10,724 bases of DNA, from NCBI GenBank assembly GCA_003157595.1, contig PMKB01000277.1, positions 1-10,724 on the forward strand, in the 5' to 3' direction. A program made the translations under genes and the position numbers. Positions within the stretch are counted from its first letter, which is position 1; the number at the start of each line of letters is the position of its first letter. This DNA is from Solirubrobacterales bacterium. GTDB lineage: Bacteria > Actinomycetota > Thermoleophilia > Solirubrobacterales > Solirubrobacteraceae. Of the stretch, positions 6,459 through 10,724 are shown in pieces. The notes beneath the pieces are model-generated. The model saw only the letters and a program-made list of their open reading frames with translations, did not search any database and was not told the origin of the DNA.

Positions 6459-7810
6459 CGACGCGCCCACGAGCTCTGCGCCTGGCCGGCGCGCGTGAGC
6501 AGCTCACGCAGTGCCAGCATGGCGGTGTAGGTCGGCAGCGCGTACAGCTCGCCCTCGGAGCGCTCGAGCGCCTCGCGCAAAGCGGGGGCGAGCTCCGCGG
6601 TCACGCTGATGCGCTTCGTCGGAACGCCGGCGTACTTCAGTCGCAGCGCGAGCTCCGCGGCGCGGGTGCCGGAGCAGGTTGCATGGCGTACGCGCGGCGC
6701 GAGGGTCTCGAAGTCGGCGTCCCAAATCCATGAGACGTCGCGGCCGTCGGCGATCCCGTCGTTGAGGATGCCGAGCACGTCGTGGCTTCCGTCCTGGGCT
6801 CCGAGCAGCCGCAGCACCTCGTTGGCGCCGGCCGGGTTCTTGATCAGCAGGATTGCCAGCTCGTGCTCGCCGAGCTTGATCCGCTCGCCCCGTCCGAACA
6901 CGGGTGCAGCGGCGGCGAGACCCGCCGCGATCGTCGCCGGCTCGATCTGCAGGGCGACCGCGAGCGCCGCGGCGGCGAGCGCGTTGTAGACGTTGTAGAG
7001 ACCGGGCAGCGAGACCCGGACCTTGGTGGCTCCGAGCGCCGTGCGCAGCTCGAACGAAGCGCCGCGCAGCCCATCCAGCCTGATGTCGTGGGCGCTCACC
7101 AGCGGCGTCGGGCGCCGCCCGCCGCAGCCCGGGCAGGAGTAGACGCCGAGATGGGCGATGTAGACGTGTGCGTAGGCGTAGGCGGCGCCGCAGCGGCGGC
7201 AGCGCTTCGAGTCAGAAGCGTGAGCCAGGCCCGCGGTGCTCGCGACCGCGGGATCCTCGATGCCGAAGTAGAGCGTGTCGGCGTGATCGCGGCCGAGGTC
7301 GGCGATCAGCGGGTCGTCGGCGTTCAGCACGAGCTTCGAGGGCAGCGTCGCGATCAGGCTCGCCCACCGTTCGCCGATCGTCTCGAGCTCACCGTAGCGG
7401 TCGAGCTGGTCGCGAAACAGGTTGCCGAGCAGGAGCACCCGCGGTGAGAGTGACGCCACCACCGATTTGAGCCAGAACTCATCGACTTCGAACACGCCCA
7501 GCTCGGCGTCCGCGGAACGGTTGAGCAGCGCCGAGGCGATTCCGCCCGCCATGTTGGCGCCGGCGACGTTGTGCACCGTCGCGATGCCGGCTGCGTCGAG
7601 GATCGCGGCGGTGAAGGCGGCCGTCGTGGTCTTGCCGTTGGTCGCCGAGATCACGACGCTGCCGCGGGGCAGCGCCGCGGCGAGCCGCGCGATCGCCTCC
7701 GGGTCCATGCGCAGCATGAGCTTGCCCGGCAAGCTCGTGCCGCCGCGGCCGCCGGTGCGCAGGACGCGCCCGAGCGCCCGGGCGAGGGACGCCCGCAGAT
7801 CGGGCCTCAC
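6455..7810 (-). CDS. murT: Lipid II isoglutaminyl synthase, ATP-binding subunit MurT
   Basis: MurT, a Mur-ligase relative, activates the alpha-carboxyl of D-Glu in lipid II with ATP and uses ammonia from GatD to give D-isoglutamine. The protein is 451 residues. From the N terminus it shows LPGKL, the Mur-type P-loop ATNGKTTT (about 56-63), NVAGANMAGGIASALL, FEVDEF, and NLFRDQLDRYGE, a strong MurT signature. A Cys4 zinc-ribbon insertion follows: C-R-R-C at 204/207 and C-P-G-C at 226/229. Next come LPGLYNVYNALAA and the C-terminal DUF1727-type domain with LIKNPAGANEVL and DGIADGRDVSWIWD, which holds the putative catalytic Asp. GTG at 7810 gives a GTGA overlap with the preceding stop and is preferred; GTG at 7822 adds four residues. 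Its partner GatD is encoded one gene downstream rather than directly adjacent. Confidence 0.95.
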   Translation of the reverse strand: MRPDLRASLARALGRVLRTGGRGGTSLPGKLMLRMDPEAIARLAAALPRGSVVISATNGKTTTAAFTAAILDAAGIATVHNVAGANMAGGIASALLNRSADAELGVFEVDEFWLKSVVASLSPRVLLLGNLFRDQLDRYGELETIGERWASLIATLPSKLVLNADDPLIADLGRDHADTLYFGIEDPAVASTAGLAHASDSKRCRRCGAAYAYAHVYIAHLGVYSCPGCGGRRPTPLVSAHDIRLDGLRGASFELRTALGATKVRVSLPGLYNVYNALAAAALAVALQIEPATIAAGLAAAAPVFGRGERIKLGEHELAILLIKNPAGANEVLRLLGAQDGSHDVLGILNDGIADGRDVSWIWDADFETLAPRVRHATCSGTRAAELALRLKYAGVPTKRISVTAELAPALREALERSEGELYALPTYTAMLALRELLTRAGQAQSSWARR

Positions 7811-8094
7811 GACCGAGTCCACCCCTGCTCATCCATGAAGCCGATGACCTCCTGCTGTCGGTCGGTGATCACGTAGGCGTCGATGATCGCGCCATCGACG
7901 TTGATCGTGATCGAAAGCCCCGAGGCGACCGGACGCACCTTCGAGATCAGTGCGACGGGCCGCCCGGCGCCCATCCGCGGCGTGACGCGTCCGGTTGCGA
8001 CGCGATGAACGGCCGGATGGTCGGCGAGGCGGTCGAGCACGCGGCGGTAGCCCTTGGTCGAGGAGTGCTTGTGGTGGGTGCGCTTGGGAGCCAT
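7807..8094 (-). CDS. Small conserved protein, DUF2103-like (putative metal-binding)
   Basis: A 95-residue protein that is the first gene of the murT cassette. The N terminus is basic and His-rich (MAPKRTHHKHSSTKGYRR), followed by a compact alpha/beta-looking segment: LDRLADHPAVHRVATGRV, then SKVRPVASGLSITINV, then AYVITDRQQEVIGFM. The pattern of an N-terminal His-Ser motif, a helix, a 'TGRV' turn and paired strands resembles DUF2103 (described as predicted metal-binding), but I judge this from memory of the family and not from an alignment. No signal peptide or membrane segment is seen. The ATG at 8094 is preferred over the ATG at 8112 because GAGGG stands 7 nt upstream. The stop overlaps the murT GTG. 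Function is unknown; tight coupling to murT suggests co-expression. Confidence 0.8.
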   Translation of the reverse strand: MAPKRTHHKHSSTKGYRRVLDRLADHPAVHRVATGRVTPRMGAGRPVALISKVRPVASGLSITINVDGAIIDAYVITDRQQEVIGFMDEQGWTRS

Positions 8095-8101
8095 CTGAAT
8101 A

Positions 8102-8106
8102 CCCTC
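8102..8106 (-). promoter_or_regulatory. Shine-Dalgarno GAGGG for the DUF2103-like gene
   Basis: On the minus strand GAGGG is separated from the ATG at 8094 by the 7-nt spacer TATTCAG. This supports 8094 as the start; the upstream ATG at 8112 would place this site inside the coding region. Confidence 0.65.
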
Positions 8107-8144
8107 GCGCATGATCTCTCGGAAGCGGTCCCGCGCGGGGGAGC

Positions 8145-8164
8145 CGGGCGCGGCGCCGCGCCCG
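8145..8164. terminator. Perfect GC-only palindrome in the gap after the membrane protein gene
   Basis: CGGGCGCGGC directly abuts its exact reverse complement GCCGCGCCCG, a 10-bp perfect inverted repeat made only of G and C. It begins six bases past the stop of the leftward gene at 8170 and lies upstream of the murT cassette. No T-run follows on either strand, so it would be at best a hairpin attenuator or a Rho-assisted end, or simply a product of base composition. Confidence 0.35.
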
Positions 8165-8169
8165 CCGGC

Positions 8170-8781
8170 TCAGGACCCGCCGGTTGACCTGGCCCGCGCG
8201 GCTCGCTGGCGGCGGCGCCCGAACATTGCGAGGATTGCGAGCACCGCGGCGTCCAGGATCACGCCGAGCAGCACGGCGGGGGGTAGGCCCAGGCGGCCGA
8301 AGGGAAGCGAGATCAGCTCGACGATGCCGGTGCCCAGCGCGATGAGCACGATGATCAAGACGATCGCGACGAGGATGCCGCGCAGGCGCGCGACGATGCC
8401 CATGCTCTTCGGCGGGGCGATCAGTCCCATCACTCGCAGTCCGAACAGCGCGCGCGCCGAGGGAGCCTCCTGGCCCAGCTTCTCGACCGCCACCTTGAGG
8501 TCGCCGGCGCGGCGCTCGGCCAGCGCGAGCGAGGCGTCGGCCATCCGCCGGATCTGCAGCCGCTCCTGTGGATGGGTCGAGGCGACCATCGCCTTCTGGA
8601 ACCAGCCGCGCGCAGCGTCCGCGTCGTAGCGCTCGGCTGCGCGGGCACCGAGAATCGCGAAGGCGACCGACCTGTGCTTGCGTTCGGCCTCGAGCTGCTC
8701 GTTGCTGCGCGTCTGCAACTGCTCCATCACGTCGGGCCCGACGCGCTGCTCGATGCGAATCTGGCGTTGCTTGGGTGGCAC
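8170..8781 (-). CDS. Uncharacterised membrane protein, N-terminal helical domain plus two C-terminal membrane spans
   Basis: A 203-residue protein I do not recognise. The first 125 or so residues are hydrophilic and helical, with two segments that look like degenerate TPR-type helix pairs (ARAAERYDADAARGWFQKAM near 46-65 and ADASLALAERRAGDLKVAVEKL near 81-102). Two hydrophobic spans follow (about 134-157 and 167-187), each flanked by arginines (RLRG before, GRRRQRAARAR after). By the positive-inside rule this gives both ends cytoplasmic. No signal peptide is present. The start is GTG at 8781, with no Shine-Dalgarno; a TAGACT -10-like hexamer 8 nt upstream suggests a leaderless transcript. The gene is divergent from the next gene and 75 bp upstream of the murT cassette in the same direction, so it may share or precede that operon. 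Confidence 0.78.
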   Translation of the reverse strand: MPPKQRQIRIEQRVGPDVMEQLQTRSNEQLEAERKHRSVAFAILGARAAERYDADAARGWFQKAMVASTHPQERLQIRRMADASLALAERRAGDLKVAVEKLGQEAPSARALFGLRVMGLIAPPKSMGIVARLRGILVAIVLIIVLIALGTGIVELISLPFGRLGLPPAVLLGVILDAAVLAILAMFGRRRQRAARARSTGGS

Positions 8782-8789
8782 TGCGTCGT

Positions 8790-8795
8790 AGTCTA
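8790..8795 (-). promoter_or_regulatory. -10-like hexamer TAGACT for the leftward gene (possible leaderless start)
   Basis: TAGACT fits the TAnnnT form of a -10 element and ends 8 nt before the GTG at 8781, so transcription would begin at or next to the start codon. It sits within an 11-bp near-palindrome CGTAGTCTACG (8787-8797, 5-bp arms around one base). No good -35 hexamer is seen. The call rests on spacing and sequence only. Confidence 0.35.
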
Positions 8796-8810
8796 CGGAC
8801 CGCTGGAGGA

Positions 8811-8816
8811 TATATT
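8811..8816 (+). promoter_or_regulatory. -10-like hexamer TATATT for the rightward gene (possible leaderless start)
   Basis: TATATT is an AT island in a very GC-rich region and differs from TATAAT by one base. It ends 7 nt before the ATG at 8824, the distance expected if transcription begins at the A of the ATG. A competing reading is a normal leader in which GGAGG (8805-8809) serves the in-frame TTG at 8815 (5-nt spacer), giving three more N-terminal residues. Confidence 0.4.
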
Positions 8817-8823
8817 GGGCGCG

Positions 8824-9243
8824 ATGAGCCTTCGCCGCCAGCCGATCCGCGCTCTGGCCCTTCTGCTCGCTACGGTCGTGGCGCTCGCGCTGCCGGCGAG
8901 CGCGCTCGCGGCCACGCCCTTCACCGGCCTGGGCGGCTCCACGGGCTCGAGCACCACTACGACGTCGACGACGACAACGGCCACCGCCCCGCCCGTGACG
9001 CTCCCGACCAGCGCGAGCAGCGGCCTCTCATTGCTCGCCTACGTCGGCATCGGGGTCGTTGCGATCGCCATCTTCGCCACGATCATCTACGTGATCCGCC
9101 GGGACGCCCACGCCCATGCTCCGCGGCATGCCACGCGCGAGATCGACAAGGAGCGGGGCACGGCGGCGCCTCGCACCGAGCGGATCAAGCGCTCGCGGGC
9201 CAAGGCCAAGGCCGCGCGGCGGGCGCGGCGTTCGCGTCGCTAG
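8824..9243 (+). CDS. Small secreted/membrane protein: signal peptide, Thr-rich linker, one membrane span, very basic tail
   Basis: A 139-residue protein with no family I recognise. Residues 1-30 form a signal peptide (RRQPIR, a hydrophobic core, then an ASALA-type cleavage site). Residues 31-66 are a Gly/Ser/Thr/Pro-rich linker with two runs of four threonines, as in surface-exposed, possibly glycosylated spacers. Residues 68-91 form one membrane span. The last 48 residues are dominated by Arg and Lys (for example RAKAKAARRARRSRR) and should be cytoplasmic, giving a type I topology. The basic tail could contact acidic lipid or nucleic acid; this is inference. ATG 8824 is chosen because it directly starts the signal peptide; TTG 8815 is an alternative. 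The stop TAG overlaps the typA stop. Confidence 0.82.
   Translation: MSLRRQPIRALALLLATVVALALPASALAATPFTGLGGSTGSSTTTTSTTTTATAPPVTLPTSASSGLSLLAYVGIGVVAIAIFATIIYVIRRDAHAHAPRHATREIDKERGTAAPRTERIKRSRAKAKAARRARRSRR
8953..8979 (+). repeat. Thr-codon (ACN) tract encoding the Thr-rich linker
   Basis: Nine codons in a row, eight Thr (mostly ACG) and one Ser (TCG), forming an imprecise ACG triplet repeat. Such tracts can vary in length by slippage; here it changes only the length of the extracytoplasmic linker. Confidence 0.6.
9240..9243. other. CTAG shared by the stop codons of two convergent genes
   Basis: The tetranucleotide CTAG supplies TAG on the + strand (9241-9243, small membrane protein) and TAG on the - strand (9242-9240, typA). 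The genes therefore overlap tail to tail by four bases, with no room for a terminator between them; any transcription end must lie inside the opposing coding region. Confidence 0.9.
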
Positions 9244-10724
9244 CTGCGCGAGCGCCGCGCGACCTTCACGCGGTCGACCTTGCCGAGCACGACCTTGCGC
9301 AGGCGCACGGCTTCCGGTGTGACCTCCGCGCACTCGTCGCTGCGCAGCAGCTCAAGCGCCTGATCGAGTGACAGCCGGCGGTGGGGGACGAGCCGCACCA
9401 GCACATCGGCGGTCGAGGAGCGGATGTTGGTGAGGTGCTTCTCCTTCGACGCGTTCACGTCGAGGTCGTCCGCACGCGCGTTCTCGCCGACGATCATGCC
9501 CTCATACAGCGGGTCTCCGGGGCCGACGAAGAGCGTGCCGCGTTCCTGCAGGTTCATCAGCGCGAACTGCGCAGCGACGCCATCGCGGTCGGCGACCAGC
9601 GCTCCGGTCGGGCGGTTGCGCAGCTCGCCGGCCCACGGCTCCCAGCGGTCGAAGACGTGGTGCATCAGTCCGGTGCCGCGCGTCTCGGTCAAAAACTCGG
9701 TGCGAAATCCGATCAGCCCGCGGGCGGGCACGAGGTACTCCATCCGCACCCAGCCGGTGCCGTGGTTGACCATCTGCTCCAGGCGACCCTTGCGCAGCGC
9801 GACCAGCTGGGTCACGACGCCGACATAGTCGTCGGGCACGTCGATCGCGAGGCGCTCCACCGGTTCATTCACGCGCCCATCGATCTCGCGCGTCAGCACC
9901 TGCGGCTGGCCGACGGTCAACTCGAACCCCTCGCGGCGCATGATCTCGACCAGCACCGCGAGCTGCAGCTCGCCGCGTCCCTGCACCTCCCAGGCGTCCG
10001 GGCGCTCGGTCTCGCCGACCCGCAGAGCCACGTTGCCGACCAGCTCCTGGTCCAGGCGGCTTTTGATCTGGCGCGCGGTCAGCTTGCTGCCGCTGCGGCC
10101 CGCCAGCGGCGAGGTGTTGATGCCGATCGTCACCGACAGCGAGGGCTCATCGACGGTGATCACGGGCAACGGCCGCGGATCGTCAACGTCGGCGAGCGTC
10201 TCGCCGATCGTCACCTCCGCGATCCCCGCGACGGCGATGATCTCGCCGGGGCCCGCCTCTTCCGCATCCACGCGATCGAGCGCGTCGGTTACGTACAGCT
10301 CGCCGATCGTCGCGCGCGTGATCTCGCCGTCGGAGCGACACCAGGCGACCTGCTGTCCTCGGCGAACGGATCCGTGGCGCACGCGGCAGAGCGCCAGGCG
10401 GCCGACGTAGGGGGAGGCATCGAGATTGGTGACGAGCGCCTGAAACGGATGCTCGGGATCGTGCATAGGGGCGGGGATGTGCTCCAGCAGCAGGTCCATC
10501 AGCGGTCCGAGGTCGGTGCCGACGGCGCCCTCCTGGAGTGCCGCCCAGCCGGCGCGAGCGTTGGTGTAGACGATCGGGAACTCGATCTGGCGCTCGTCGG
10601 CGTCGAGGTCCAGAAACAGCTCGTAGACCTCGTTGACGACCTCCCCGATCCGGGCGTCCGGGCGGTCGACCTTGTTGATCACGAGGATCACCGGGAGCTG
10701 CGCGTCGAGCGCCTTGCGCAGCAC
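9240..10724 (-). CDS. typA: Translational GTPase TypA/BipA (N-terminal part beyond window edge)
   Basis: TypA/BipA is an EF-G-like GTPase that binds the ribosome and aids 50S assembly and growth under stress or cold. The last 494 residues are here; against a usual length near 610, about 115 residues with G1-G3 lie off the right edge. The visible part begins just before G4 (INKVDRPDAR), followed by FPIVYTNARAGWA (G5 region). Domain II carries LVTNLDASPYVGRLALCRV. Domain III has SLSVTIGINTSPLAGRSG, where TypA proteins usually read MTFxVNxSPfaGxEG, and QGRGELQLAVLVEIMRREG. The TypA-specific C-terminal region has GLIGFRTEFLTETRGTG, NLQERGTLFVGPGDPLYEGMIVGENAR and the conserved KEKHLTNIRSS. No frameshift is seen. 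It ends in TAG, overlapping the convergent gene. Confidence 0.96.
   Translation of the reverse strand: MLRKALDAQLPVILVINKVDRPDARIGEVVNEVYELFLDLDADERQIEFPIVYTNARAGWAALQEGAVGTDLGPLMDLLLEHIPAPMHDPEHPFQALVTNLDASPYVGRLALCRVRHGSVRRGQQVAWCRSDGEITRATIGELYVTDALDRVDAEEAGPGEIIAVAGIAEVTIGETLADVDDPRPLPVITVDEPSLSVTIGINTSPLAGRSGSKLTARQIKSRLDQELVGNVALRVGETERPDAWEVQGRGELQLAVLVEIMRREGFELTVGQPQVLTREIDGRVNEPVERLAIDVPDDYVGVVTQLVALRKGRLEQMVNHGTGWVRMEYLVPARGLIGFRTEFLTETRGTGLMHHVFDRWEPWAGELRNRPTGALVADRDGVAAQFALMNLQERGTLFVGPGDPLYEGMIVGENARADDLDVNASKEKHLTNIRSSTADVLVRLVPHRRLSLDQALELLRSDECAEVTPEAVRLRKVVLGKVDRVKVARRSRS

Noticed and set aside
6782..7447. 221-residue + strand open frame within murT
   Set aside because: Opposite a gene with P-loop, Cys4 zinc ribbon and MurT signatures; no supporting motif of its own.

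Overview
The window is a gene-dense, very GC-rich stretch of bacterial chromosome (roughly 70% by eye). Its gene content points to a high-GC actinobacterial-type organism. The order miaA, dapF, then hflX is the one known from Streptomyces and relatives. A MurT/GatD pair and probable leaderless transcription also fit. The lineage could be a deep branch such as Thermoleophilia/Solirubrobacterales, but that is an inference. I see no tRNA, rRNA, CRISPR, insertion sequence, prophage or horizontal-transfer signature, and no gene-free stretch longer than about 75 bases.

Positions 1-4193 (+ strand): a tightly packed group of the 3' end of miaA, dapF, a diaminopimelate-type aminotransferase (dapL-like), hflX and dut. 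Neighbours overlap by 4-14 bp, apart from a 29-bp gap before hflX. The dapF homologue keeps its fold and most substrate-binding motifs, but both catalytic cysteines are serine.

Positions 4231-8094 (- strand): a four-gene cassette read from 8094 downwards, every junction being a 4-bp stop/start overlap. It encodes a small DUF2103-like protein, MurT, a class I SAM-dependent methyltransferase, and a GatD glutamine amidotransferase fused in one frame to a second methyltransferase domain. MurT and GatD together amidate the D-glutamate of lipid II. Placing one methyltransferase gene between them and fusing another to GatD is the most unusual feature of the window. Together with the altered DapF and the DapL-like enzyme, both sides of the window bear on peptidoglycan stem-peptide chemistry.

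Positions 8170-9243: two uncharacterised membrane proteins, divergently transcribed from a 42-bp gap that holds a -10-like hexamer for each direction 7-8 nt from the start codon, suggesting leaderless mRNAs. The rightward protein has a signal peptide, Thr-rich linker, one membrane span and a very basic tail. Its stop codon shares the tetranucleotide CTAG with the stop of the convergent typA gene.

Positions 9240-10724 (- strand): most of typA/bipA, a ribosome-associated translational GTPase. Its N-terminal part lies beyond the right edge.
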